Positions 1-6,102 of a stretch of DNA of 37,625 nucleotides are shown piece by piece; the stretch's first letter is position 1, and every line of letters starts with the position of its first letter. The stretch is taken from positions 1 through 37,625 of IMG/VR virus record IMGVR_UViG_3300034980_000067; one strand, given 5' to 3'. Position numbers and translations under genes: made by a program. Below the pieces are notes generated by a model. The model had not been told where the DNA came from. It saw nothing but the letters and a program-made list of their open reading frames with translations, and ran no database searches. Origin of the DNA: a virus.

Positions 1-142
1 TCCTACGATTACGGTTCTCTTCGCCATCTGGTTTCCTGAAGTACGGGTGGGCCATCAAGATTTCACCGCAGAAGACGCAGGTCAACCACTCTGATGTCAT
101 TTCCTGATATTGGCCGCAGGTGTCGCAGTTTACATGACCCAT
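1..142 (-). CDS. Zinc-ribbon protein, 5' part (cut by contig start)
   Basis: This is the same gene as the complete copy ending the window. It starts at the ATG whose complement is 140-142, with a good ribosome site (GGGAGG in the mRNA, about seven bases upstream). It encodes the first 47 residues, including the four cysteines C6, C9, C22 and C25, before the contig begins. The first nine codons of the overlapping P-loop gene (start complement at 25-27) are also present here. The product is described under the full copy. It is listed here only because the overlap duplicates it. Confidence 0.8.
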   Translation of the reverse strand, partial: MGHVNCDTCGQYQEMTSEWLTCVFCGEILMAHPYFRKPDGEENRNRR

Positions 143-190
143 AATCGCATCCTCCCAAGAGCAAGCGTATGTAGTTCATGTAGTATATTC
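1..190. repeat. Left copy of 190-bp terminal overlap
   Basis: Bases 1-190 reappear at 37436-37625 with a single difference: G at 128 against A at 37563. The contig therefore closes on itself. The difference falls in the third position of an Asn codon (AAC against AAT) of the leftward zinc-ribbon gene and is synonymous. An assembly overlap of a circular or circularly permuted genome fits best. A true direct terminal repeat is possible but would normally be identical at both ends. Confidence 0.95.
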
Positions 191-316
191 TTTGTTATTG
201 TCGCAAAGGTGTCCAGAGCCCCTGTACAAAGCTCTCATTTTTTTTTTGAGGAAGTCTATATACCGCAACAGTTTCCATGCTGCAGAAGGGTGTACCAAGC
301 CCCTGTCGCAAGCCCC
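143..316 (-). promoter_or_regulatory. Leader of the leftward operon with two imperfect repeats
   Basis: This gap lies between the 61-aa leftward gene and the zinc-ribbon gene. It holds two imperfect copies of an 18-base element: GGTGTCCAGAGCCCCTGT at 208-225 and GGTGTACCAAGCCCCTGT at 289-306 (+ strand), 15 of 18 identical, 81 bases apart. Similarity extends weakly into the following 14 bases. A TATACT-like hexamer reads leftward at 187-182 but has no well-spaced -35 box. A ten-T run lies at about 238-247. The spacing and position suggest operator or promoter elements ahead of the late operon. That is inference, and no known factor site was recognised. Confidence 0.35.
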
Positions 317-502
317 CTACTTCGACGCTGCTGCAGTCTTTGACTTCTTTTTCGCTTTCGGCTCTGGCTTCGATGGCCACTCTTCAAGTAGATCCGCAGC
401 CATAATCATTAGCTTACGGTCGAGGCCGAATGGCAGAAACTTTTTGCGTAGGCGTAGCCGAGTAGCGAGTTCTGCTGCCGAGTCTCTTTTCTCTTCGCTC
501 AT
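317..502 (-). CDS. Small basic hypothetical protein (61 aa), first gene of leftward operon
   Basis: The product is unrecognised: 61 residues, strongly charged, with an Arg/Lys-rich middle (RLRLRKKF) and a Lys/Ala-rich tail (PEPKAKKKSKTAAASK). That tail looks disordered and could bind nucleic acid. It would be the first gene of the leftward operon, ahead of the zinc-ribbon gene. The mRNA has no Shine-Dalgarno sequence; the ATG follows a nine-A tract, which may act as an A-rich S1-type leader. Composition looks protein-like, whereas overlapping frames on the + strand do not. Moderately sure it is a gene; function unknown. Confidence 0.55.
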   Translation of the reverse strand: MSEEKRDSAAELATRLRLRKKFLPFGLDRKLMIMAADLLEEWPSKPEPKAKKKSKTAAASK

Positions 503-543
503 ATTTTTTTTTCGCTGGTGGGGGTTTTAGTCCGTGACGAGTT

Positions 544-562
544 GCGCCCGAAGGGCGCTTTT
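544..562 (+). terminator. Hairpin plus T-run, terminator-like on + strand
   Basis: GCGCCC (544-549), loop GAA, GGGCGC (553-558), then TTTT (559-562). The stem is perfect and GC-rich, with a short T-run, so as + strand RNA it looks like an intrinsic terminator. No rightward gene ends before it. It may stop rightward read-through from the leftward operon's antisense strand, or it may act as a leader hairpin in leftward RNA. Confidence 0.4.
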
Positions 563-617
563 GTCAAGTCCTTTGGGGGGTTAATTTGAAAGTGTTGCCT
601 AGACTACACAAGTCCCC

Positions 618-897
618 CGTCCCGATGCAGGTCACTTCAGAGCCGGTGATCCCGTAAGTGCTTGAGGCACAATGACTTACCGCGAGCCGGCCTTTGGGAC
701 GACCTTGTATAATTATGCAGTATTAGTGCATAAATATACATGCCGGTTTTGAGCATGGTCCTGCTCCGCCAGTGAACTGGTTTGGTACCACACAAACCCG
801 AACAGTTCCGGTTGGTTGCTAGTTTGTAAACTGTTGCAACACAACGACTTACACCACTCGCCTGCGCGTTAGCCTCACTAGCCGGTGGGTAGGAGGC
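618..897. ncRNA. Candidate structured RNA: serial hairpins with possible three-way junction
   Basis: Pairings read directly from the sequence are as follows. CGTCCC 618-623 pairs with GGGACG 696-701 and encloses two stems: 630-635 with 646-652 (one bulged T), and GTAAGT 654-659 with ACTTAC 675-680. Then come a dyad 706-719/727-740; GAGCA 751-755 with TGCTC 762-766; 774-784 with 793-808 (11 bp, five-base bulge CCGAA); 811-819 with 836-845 plus an inner stem 821-824/829-832; and GCCTC-A-CTA 872-880 with TAGGAGGC 890-897. No open frame covers the region. Such dense regular pairing suggests a small RNA, a structured 5' leader of the rightward operon, or an origin. It matches no RNA family I recognise. 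Strand cannot be assigned. Confidence 0.35.
706..740. promoter_or_regulatory. AT-rich near-perfect dyad containing TATAAT
   Basis: TGTATAATTATGCA (706-719) and TGCATAAATATACA (727-740) are inverted copies with one mismatched pair and a seven-base spacer. The left arm holds a perfect TATAAT (708-713), but no TTGACA-like box lies 16-18 bases before it. It could be a -10 region overlapped by an operator, or an unwinding element. If transcription started just downstream, the rightward operon would have a leader of about 400 bases. Confidence 0.3.
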
Positions 898-1135
898 ACC
901 TTTGACACCCTACAACCTCATCCTTCCTGATATCCTCCATCAAACACAAATGTATATACTCTCACTTTCTGCATGGATTCCTAGCTGATGGCTCTAACCG
1001 TCAAGCCTAAACAGCCCTGAAACCCTAATTGTCGCCTAGCCAACAAGTCCGATTCTGGCCCTAAACTGACTTCAAAAATGGCCTAATTAAGCGATATTTA
1101 TACCTGCCGAAGGACCACCCAAGAGGGAGAAAAGA

Positions 1136-1333
1136 ATGGAAGTCCAAGACACAAACACCGCAGCAGCAGAAGGACTGAGGATCGACACTGGAGCCAGCAC
1201 AGACTGGTTCGTACAGCCCACCAAGAATGAGCTTAGAGGCATCACCGTTAGTGATCTGGATCTCCGCTGGGAAGCGTTGAGAGATGATGCACTTACCACC
1301 GACCCCAACTATTTCAGCGTGGAGATCAACTAA
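1136..1333 (+). CDS. Hypothetical protein (65 aa), first gene of rightward operon
   Basis: The product is unrecognised: an acidic 65-residue protein with no membrane segment or cysteine pair. The ATG is preceded by GAGGGAG at good spacing, the first convincing ribosome site after the non-coding region. This makes it the likely head of the rightward operon. Its stop overlaps the next start by one base (TAATG), the pattern seen in most of the genes that follow. Early expression is inferred from position only. Confidence 0.7.
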   Translation: MEVQDTNTAAAEGLRIDTGASTDWFVQPTKNELRGITVSDLDLRWEALRDDALTTDPNYFSVEIN

Positions 1334-1575
1334 TGCCCAAAGCGATGACCGACCTAGAAAGACGAGCGATCAAGCAACTACGGAACGCCCAGCAGGACCT
1401 TGAAGCAGCGGCCTGCATCTGTGGTAACATTTACCGCCCGAACACTGCTGAAGCCAAGGCGTCAAAGATCCTCACGGTGCTTGCCAATAGCATGGAGTTC
1501 CACGGTTCCTCTAATCGCGGTCAGGTTGAAGCCGCAGTTGCAGACTACTTCGACTTCATACAGGAGAGCAACTGA
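1333..1575 (+). CDS. Hypothetical protein (80 aa)
   Basis: This is a predicted mostly helical 80-residue protein that I do not recognise. It starts at the ATG overlapping the previous stop (TAATG) and ends overlapping the next start (TGATG), so translation is probably coupled. It contains a single CIC motif near residues 28-30 and no clear domain. Confidence 0.7.
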   Translation: MPKAMTDLERRAIKQLRNAQQDLEAAACICGNIYRPNTAEAKASKILTVLANSMEFHGSSNRGQVEAAVADYFDFIQESN

Positions 1576-1799
1576 TGACGCTTCCTAAGCACATCAAACA
1601 CTGGGACGATGAGCGTTCGTTGGGTCATGGGATTATCGTGACCCTCGTAACTGGCCTGTCTTTTGAGTGGTGCTCCCATGAGGGCGTTCGGAGTTTCGAG
1701 ACCGTGGCCGAGGCTCGCTACGAATCTGCTCGGAAGCGTGTATACGAGTGTGACCCATCATGTGAAGAATGTGACTTTAATCGAGAAGAGAGAGGATAG
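1575..1799 (+). CDS. Small Cys-containing hypothetical protein (74 aa)
   Basis: The family is not recognised. The C-terminus carries CDPSCEEC, a CxxxCxxC cluster that could contribute to metal binding, and there is one more Cys near the middle. The start is set by the TGATG overlap with the gene before. It is the first of several cysteine-rich small proteins in this operon. Confidence 0.68.
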   Translation: MTLPKHIKHWDDERSLGHGIIVTLVTGLSFEWCSHEGVRSFETVAEARYESARKRVYECDPSCEECDFNREERG

Positions 1800-1803
1800 T
1801 CTG

Positions 1804-2142
1804 ATGGCATACGCAATCAAAAGTATTGGACATGGCGAGTCGTGCTCCAGCATCCCAGAGGCTTGGGACAAGCTGGACAATCTGATCTCGAAAAAAGGCT
1901 TCACGAGAGATGACTTCCCAATTCGTTTCGCTATCAGCGACACCTACGAAACGGATGCGATGGGATACTCGCAGCGTAAGATCTCCCACCGGAAGCACAT
2001 TATCTTGGGCATCGCTGATTCAGAAGAGACGATGTATGACGCTTTCTGGGAGACCCAAGACAACACCGGCCTTGGTGATCTCAATGAGGTCGTGAGGCAC
2101 GAGTGGGGCAGCACGAGATTTTCAAGCCAATCCGTATTTTAG
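1804..2142 (+). CDS. Hypothetical protein (112 aa)
   Basis: The protein is soluble, mixed in composition and unrecognised. I chose the ATG at 1804 because GAGAGAGGA lies just upstream. The frame is open further back to 1663, but that part overlaps the preceding gene. There are no cysteine pairs or membrane segments. Four bases separate it from the previous gene. Confidence 0.7.
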   Translation: MAYAIKSIGHGESCSSIPEAWDKLDNLISKKGFTRDDFPIRFAISDTYETDAMGYSQRKISHRKHIILGIADSEETMYDAFWETQDNTGLGDLNEVVRHEWGSTRFSSQSVF

Positions 2143-2153
2143 GAGACCGACTG

Positions 2154-2435
2154 ATGAGCCACCCAGGAAATGATGCAGTGATAGAACAGATCAGAGACGA
2201 GATTGCAGAGATGTCTCATAAAGAGAAGGTGATGACGCTCCTAGAGTATTTCTACGAGGCTGGGCTCACAATCGAGGTCACCGTTGGACATGAGATCGCC
2301 TTCAACCGGAAATACGCAGATGCTGGGGGATATCATATTGGTGGAGTGACCGTACCCTATGGAGACATGTCAGGCTTAGATGCCAAGGTAGCACAGGCTC
2401 TATTCGACAGACTACCAGATGGAGGTGACGAGTGA
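2154..2435 (+). CDS. Hypothetical protein (93 aa)
   Basis: This is an acidic protein with a helical N-terminal half (EIAEMSHKEKVMTLLEYFYEA) followed by a likely beta region; the family is not recognised. The ATG at 2154 is preferred over an earlier in-frame ATG at 2103 because AGGAGA sits at 2141-2146 and the earlier start would overlap the upstream gene by 40 bases. The end overlaps the next GTG start (GTGA). Confidence 0.7.
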   Translation: MSHPGNDAVIEQIRDEIAEMSHKEKVMTLLEYFYEAGLTIEVTVGHEIAFNRKYADAGGYHIGGVTVPYGDMSGLDAKVAQALFDRLPDGGDE

Positions 2436-2701
2436 CCAGCACAAAAGAAGTCACATGGCGTGAGCGTTGGGGAGTCTCGACTCCTGAGCAACTTGGGAAA
2501 CAGGCCGAAGAATCTGAACTCTATTGGATGCGTGAGGTCAAGTTCTTTCAAGATCGAATGCTTGCACATGAGAAGACGCTAGAGGACAACGGAATCACCG
2601 TTGATAAACTACACCCTGCATCCCTCCGCTACACCGATTGGCTGGATGTGGAGGCGGAGGTGGAGAACTGGCGAGTACTCAGCAAGGGAGGTGACGAGTG
2701 A
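2432..2701 (+). CDS. Hypothetical protein (89 aa), GTG start
   Basis: The product is unrecognised, predicted largely helical and charged. It starts with GTG in a GTGA overlap with the previous stop and ends in the same way. Both junctions carry the near-identical context GGAGGTGACGAGTGAC, which serves as stop, ribosome site and start together. The C-termini of this protein and the previous one both read GGDE because of this repeated junction. Confidence 0.7.
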   Translation: MTSTKEVTWRERWGVSTPEQLGKQAEESELYWMREVKFFQDRMLAHEKTLEDNGITVDKLHPASLRYTDWLDVEAEVENWRVLSKGGDE

Positions 2702-2946
2702 CGAGCCAGAGTGAGCACGACAAGCGCCACAAGAAGGAATTGAAGGCGCTTAAAAAAGAGGTCAACGCTATGGACTTTCCAGAGCTTCTACTGCTCGTAC
2801 AGAAGGTCACAGAGGATCGCTATCACTTCCTGTGTGGCTACTTCGGACGCCCCGATTCAGAGGGTGTGCTTCACGACCTGAAGAAGAACGTAAACCTGAG
2901 AGAGATCGCTACCATCGCCTTACGTCTTGAGAGGGGGATCTTCTAA
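2698..2946 (+). CDS. Hypothetical helical protein (82 aa), GTG start
   Basis: The N-terminus is lysine- and histidine-rich (HDKRHKKELKALKKE) and likely helical; the rest is amphipathic. I recognise no family. It starts with GTG inside a GTGA overlap and ends in a TAATG overlap with the next gene. Confidence 0.7.
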   Translation: MTSQSEHDKRHKKELKALKKEVNAMDFPELLLLVQKVTEDRYHFLCGYFGRPDSEGVLHDLKKNVNLREIATIALRLERGIF

Positions 2947-3149
2947 TGAAGTCGATTGGCATTCGCGGCAGTCTAGATACTTGCAGGTGCGGAACGCGAG
3001 CCAAGAAAGTGCCACGAGATGGGAAGCGCCGTTATCGGCATAAATGCCCCCACGGTAAATGGTGCGATCATAGCGGATTTCTTGCTGGTCACAGAGTAAG
3101 GTGTCGTGAGTGCAGAGTTGAATCATTAGAGAGACGGGAGGTCCAATGA
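2946..3149 (+). CDS. Small zinc-finger-like protein (67 aa)
   Basis: This is a short basic protein with cysteines arranged as CRC at 13-15, then C-x5-C with histidines in the middle, then CREC near the end, a pattern that suggests one or two metal sites. High Arg/Lys content is compatible with nucleic-acid binding. The exact family is not recognised. The start is the ATG in TAATG and the end is in an ATGA overlap. Confidence 0.65.
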   Translation: MKSIGIRGSLDTCRCGTRAKKVPRDGKRRYRHKCPHGKWCDHSGFLAGHRVRCRECRVESLERREVQ

Positions 3150-3328
3150 GAATCGTATGCGATCACTGCGAGGGAGTTGGGCAGTATCCCTACAACGATG
3201 GCCACCTTGAAATCTGCGAGGATTGCTCAGGGACCGGCTCGATTGATGAGGAAACTGGTGAGGGTGTGGAGTCGTGGGCAACCGATGGCCACAGCCATGA
3301 GTGCATGTCTGGCGTCTGCTACTGCTAA
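3146..3328 (+). CDS. DnaJ-type zinc-finger mini-protein (60 aa)
   Basis: Two motifs, CDHCEGVG near residues 5-12 and CEDCSGTG near 25-32, match the CxxCxGxG repeats of the DnaJ cysteine-rich domain, which bind one zinc as a pair. Full DnaJ has four such repeats plus a J domain; here there are only two and nothing else apart from a C-terminal CMSGVCYC. A free-standing protein of this type may act as a zinc hairpin in protein or RNA binding. The role in this phage is unknown. The start lies in an ATGA overlap. Confidence 0.72.
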   Translation: MRIVCDHCEGVGQYPYNDGHLEICEDCSGTGSIDEETGEGVESWATDGHSHECMSGVCYC

Positions 3329-3338
3329 GGAGGAACTG

Positions 3339-3512
3339 ATGGCTTGCATGTCTCACGACTGTGGTGTCTGTGGACACATGTGGTTTGACAACTCTTCTGC
3401 TTGGTCCTGCGAAAAATGTGGGAGTGGCAGAGTAAGCAGTTTCTACGATGAAGAAGGCATGGAGTACATGGAGTGGGAAAGCGATTCAGATGAAGAGTCA
3501 GAGGAGGATTGA
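3339..3512 (+). CDS. Zinc-ribbon protein with acidic tail (57 aa)
   Basis: CGVCG near residues 8-12 and CEKCG near 24-28 form a classic zinc ribbon with an aromatic residue between. The last 20 residues are almost all Asp, Glu and Ser. The start at 3339 is supported by AAGGAGG at 3327-3333; longer in-frame starts overlap the DnaJ-like gene. The acidic tail could imitate nucleic acid or recruit a basic partner; this is inference. Confidence 0.7.
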   Translation: MACMSHDCGVCGHMWFDNSSAWSCEKCGSGRVSSFYDEEGMEYMEWESDSDEESEED

Positions 3513-3769
3513 TGAATCGGATGGAGAGGGCTGAGAGGAGACGCAAAGCCAAGTGGGACCGGAAGGCCAAGGTCCATGAGTGCGAGTGCTGTGGTTCGGG
3601 CTCCGATGCGTACTTGGAGCACCGGATGAAGCACCGAGTGGCTATGCGGCTGCATTCGGAAGAAGTTGCACGGAAGAAGGAACTCATCAAGGACATCACC
3701 GCTGATGAGCTAGAGAAGATCATAGCACACTGGAGCTATGGTAAGAGGACCTACACGGAGGAGGATTAG
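3512..3769 (+). CDS. Basic Cys-containing hypothetical protein (85 aa)
   Basis: The protein is highly basic at the N-terminus (ERAERRRKAKWDRKAK), followed by CECCGSGSD and two histidines (LEHRMKH), which together may form a C2H2-like or CCH metal site. The remainder is helical. The start is taken as the ATG in TGATG, with GAGGAGG upstream; a TTG one codon earlier is possible. It is probably nucleic-acid binding. Confidence 0.68.
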   Translation: MNRMERAERRRKAKWDRKAKVHECECCGSGSDAYLEHRMKHRVAMRLHSEEVARKKELIKDITADELEKIIAHWSYGKRTYTEED

Positions 3770-3772
3770 CCC

Positions 3773-4531
3773 ATGCTTATGGGAAGAAAAAAGTACACGG
3801 TAGACGAGATGGAGCTACACGAGATTCCGACACCAGAGCCAACCCGAACGCATCACCCTGTACCTCATGGGGTCTTCGCCTCGGAGGTCGAGAAGGTGAT
3901 CGAAGACTCGGGGTTCAGTATCACTCGCAAAGAGTACGCAATTTTTCGGGGCGGTATGCGGATGCTCGGGATCTTCTCCATATACCAATGCGCCGACTCG
4001 GCTCGGGACTATCGGATGACGGTGGGTCTGCGGAACAGTCACGACAAGTCTGTGGCTGCAGGTTTGGTGCTTGGTACGAACGTCATCGTGTGCTCCAACG
4101 GAATGTTCTTCGGGCAATCTTCATTCCGCACACTGCACACCCCAAAGATTTTGTCGAGGCTTCCGTACCTGATCAATAAGAGCTTCGGGAACATATTGCC
4201 GATGCAGAGGCGGATGGATCAGAGCATTGAGATCTACAAGAACCATCGGACCCAAGACACCGAGATCCATGACTTCCTGATCAAGAGTGTTGATCGGGGC
4301 GTGATCCCGAACAGCTTCATTCCGCATGTGCTCAAGGAGTATCGGGCACCGAGGCATGACGAGTTCGTAAAGCGTATGGAGCACAGTGATCGGGTAATCA
4401 GAACAGGCTGGACTCTGATGAACGCATACTCGGAGACACTCAAGCGCGTCAATCCACTCACGCTGCCTACACGCACCATCAAGCTCCATGAGATGCTGGA
4501 TGAGTTGTGTCAGGTGCCCAGCCTCAACTGA
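3773..4531 (+). CDS. DUF932 family protein (252 aa)
   Basis: The segment GLRNSHDKSVAAGLVLG...VCSNGMFFG at about residues 83-114 is the hallmark of the DUF932 phage/plasmid-like family: an SHD motif, then VCSNG. The family is widespread in phages and plasmids and its biochemical role is not established. The ribosome site GGAGGAGG lies before the ATG at 3773; an alternative ATG is at 3779. It is the first sizeable gene of the operon and sits just ahead of the recombination and replication block. From this gene on, base composition changes: the pentamer TCGGG becomes very frequent. Confidence 0.85.
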   Translation: MLMGRKKYTVDEMELHEIPTPEPTRTHHPVPHGVFASEVEKVIEDSGFSITRKEYAIFRGGMRMLGIFSIYQCADSARDYRMTVGLRNSHDKSVAAGLVLGTNVIVCSNGMFFGQSSFRTLHTPKILSRLPYLINKSFGNILPMQRRMDQSIEIYKNHRTQDTEIHDFLIKSVDRGVIPNSFIPHVLKEYRAPRHDEFVKRMEHSDRVIRTGWTLMNAYSETLKRVNPLTLPTRTIKLHEMLDELCQVPSLN

Positions 4532-4533
4532 CC

Positions 4534-4752
4534 ATGACATACTCGACAACGATCTGGCCAGCCACCGAGTTGGCCAAGCCTCGGGTAACGATGCGTGATA
4601 TGATCGGGACATGGTGCGTCACGCTCCGATTCGGTCGGGATCAGATTACCTTGCACCTCACCCCAGCACAGATGGAGGACCTGTGCTCGGAGTGGCAACT
4701 TGAAGCTCGTAAAGCAGAGTCTACCGACTTCGGAAAGAGAGGAGCAAAATGA
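4534..4752 (+). CDS. Hypothetical protein (72 aa)
   Basis: A small soluble protein with a probable beta core (GTWCVTLRFGRDQITLHLTP) followed by a helix; not recognised. I chose the ATG at 4534, two bases after the DUF932 stop. An in-frame GTG at 4507 would overlap that gene. The end is in an ATGA overlap. Confidence 0.65.
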   Translation: MTYSTTIWPATELAKPRVTMRDMIGTWCVTLRFGRDQITLHLTPAQMEDLCSEWQLEARKAESTDFGKRGAK

Positions 4753-4976
4753 GTCTGACAGAAGAGAGGTTTATGAAGATCGTAGACACCTATGGCACAC
4801 ATAAGTTGGTCGAAGGGACTTTCCTGCAGAAAAGCCTCCAAGCTCACGACGTGGCCAGCCACGAGGATGCGATGCACAAACGTGAAGAGGTCCACAAGAT
4901 TGCAGAGGAGCGCAGGGAGGCTATCAGGACTGCGTTCGATGACATCATCGACATAGCGGTAGCCAACGGTGGCTAG
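4749..4976 (+). CDS. Hypothetical helical protein (75 aa)
   Basis: The protein is mostly helical, with a charged central stretch (HKREEVHKIAEERREAIRTA) likely to form a coiled coil. No family is recognised. It starts in an ATGA overlap and ends over the next GTG start by eight bases. Confidence 0.65.
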   Translation: MSLTEERFMKIVDTYGTHKLVEGTFLQKSLQAHDVASHEDAMHKREEVHKIAEERREAIRTAFDDIIDIAVANGG

Positions 4977-5181
4977 GAAAGATCGGCCTACACGCCAAGA
5001 CCGGCTGGACCTAATCGAAGAGCTTTCGCAGAAGGTGCTGCGGCTCATTGACCAGAACCGGAGACTCATGGACTTGGTGGAGATCGCACTCGAAAGGCGA
5101 TGTAAGAATTGTAGGTCTGAGGAGCAGTTAGATGCACTGGTAATAAAATTTCAAATGGGAGAAGGTTGGGATAATGACTAA
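4969..5181 (+). CDS. Small coiled-coil protein with CxxC (70 aa), GTG start
   Basis: A basic N-terminus leads into a leucine-rich helix (LIEELSQKVLRLIDQNRRLM), then RRCKNCRSEEQ with one CxxC pair. A single pair could bind zinc only as a dimer, which the coiled coil would allow. The start is a GTG overlapping the previous gene. Function unknown. Confidence 0.62.
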   Translation: MARKDRPTRQDRLDLIEELSQKVLRLIDQNRRLMDLVEIALERRCKNCRSEEQLDALVIKFQMGEGWDND

Positions 5182-5725
5182 ACAGAAGTGGAGCCTCGGG
5201 GATTATGTAGAGGTGAAGGACAGACTGCGGGCGTTCTGGATGGACTTCCCGGACGGTCGGGTCATAACGGAAGTAGTCGAGACACACTGGGATGCAGACC
5301 CAGCGATCTGTCTCATCAAGGCGGAGATCTATACCGACTCCAGCGACCAGAGACCCAGAGCAGTCGGGTGGGCATACGAGAAGGAAGTCGGGCAGGTGAA
5401 CCGCACCTCGTTCATAGAAAACGGGGAGACGAGTGCCATCGGGCGAGGTATAGCCAACATGGGTATCCAAGGCGGACACCACCGTCCTTCTCGGGAGGAG
5501 ATGGAGAGTGTGAAGGCATCGGAGGAAGCCATAGCTGATGCCAAGATCAACTTGAACGGCTTCATCAAGATAGCAGAAGAGGCCGCTGCCAACGGCTCGG
5601 AGATCGAAGCTCGGATCATCAAGAGGGCGAGAGAAGTCAGTCGGGAGGCGTCCGACTTGAACACCATGAACAAAGCAATTAAGACGTTGGGCAAACTACT
5701 CGATCTAGAAGGAGTACCGTCGTGA
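5174..5725 (+). CDS. Rad52/Erf-like single-strand annealing protein (183 aa)
   Basis: Residues about 9-98 resemble phage recombination annealing proteins: an N-terminal helix (VEVKDRLRAFWMDFP), beta strands, and the motif VNRTSFIENGETSAIGRG followed by IANMGI. The motif is typical of the Erf/Rad52-like group often encoded before SSB in phages. The protein would anneal complementary single strands during recombination-dependent replication and concatemer formation. The C-terminal half is helical and charged. The next gene is SSB, overlapping by four bases (GTGA), which supports the assignment. The exact subfamily (Erf, Sak or other) is not decided. Confidence 0.75.
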   Translation: MTKQKWSLGDYVEVKDRLRAFWMDFPDGRVITEVVETHWDADPAICLIKAEIYTDSSDQRPRAVGWAYEKEVGQVNRTSFIENGETSAIGRGIANMGIQGGHHRPSREEMESVKASEEAIADAKINLNGFIKIAEEAAANGSEIEARIIKRAREVSREASDLNTMNKAIKTLGKLLDLEGVPS

Positions 5726-6102
5726 AATCATTAAATCAGGTAACGCTACTCGGGAACCTCGGGCGCGATGTAGAGGTCAGGAACGCAGGCGCATCGAAGC
5801 TCGCAGTGTTCAGCCTAGCCACCACGCGCCGGAAGAAAGACGAGGACGGCAACTGGGGTGAGGTCACGGACTGGCACAACTGTGAGGGGCCGTGGGACAA
5901 GGGAGCAGAGATCCTCGGGGAGTACGCCAAGAAGGGACACCAACTTCTCGTGACCGGCAGCATCAGGACAGACGAGTGGGAGAAGGATGGCGTGAAGCAA
6001 CGTCGGGCTGTCGTAGCCGTGCAGGATTTTGTGCTCCAACCTCGGGGCGCATCGACATCCACCCCCAACCTCACGGAGACCGACGATGACATGCCCTTCT
6101 AA
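5722..6102 (+). CDS. ssb: Single-stranded DNA-binding protein (126 aa)
   Basis: A typical bacterial-type SSB: an N-terminal OB-fold beginning LNQVTLLGNLGRDVEVR, then FSLATTRRKKDEDGNW and the strand HQLLVTGSIRTDEW. The C-terminal tip is DDDMPF (121-126), matching the conserved acidic tip that recruits partner proteins. It coats single-stranded DNA at forks and during recombination. The start is GTG in a GTGA overlap with the annealing protein. Its last 17 bases also encode the start of the next gene in another frame. Confidence 0.95.
   Translation: MKSLNQVTLLGNLGRDVEVRNAGASKLAVFSLATTRRKKDEDGNWGEVTDWHNCEGPWDKGAEILGEYAKKGHQLLVTGSIRTDEWEKDGVKQRRAVVAVQDFVLQPRGASTSTPNLTETDDDMPF

Larger units (their letters stand above)
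503..1135. other. Divergent non-coding region between the two operons
   Basis: No convincing gene lies in these 633 bases. The region separates the leftward operon from the rightward operon and should carry both promoters. It contains a perfect six-bp hairpin with GAA loop at 544-558 followed by TTTT, a set of consecutive hairpins at about 618-897, and an AT-rich dyad at 706-740. A pyrimidine-rich stretch at about 900-1080 shows no features I can name. A TTGACA-like box reads leftward at 567-562 but has no -10 at proper spacing. It could also hold the replication origin; no iterons were seen. Confidence 0.6.

Noticed and set aside
178-237. Leftward 20-codon frame beginning after the ten-A tract
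   Set aside because: Too short to support. It runs through one of the leader repeats and has no ribosome site.
539-567. TTGACA box reading leftward as a sigma70 promoter
   Set aside because: The hexamer at the right spacing is CAACTC, and a strong hairpin occupies the spacer, so this is not a credible promoter.
503-1135. tRNA, tmRNA or known riboswitch in the divergent region
   Set aside because: No T-loop (GTTCRA) or cloverleaf spacing, and none of the conserved boxes of the common riboswitches that I know. The pairing found does not match those folds.
4121-4612. Leftward open frame (163 aa) opposite the DUF932 gene
   Set aside because: Antisense to a recognised family, isolated on that strand, no ribosome site.
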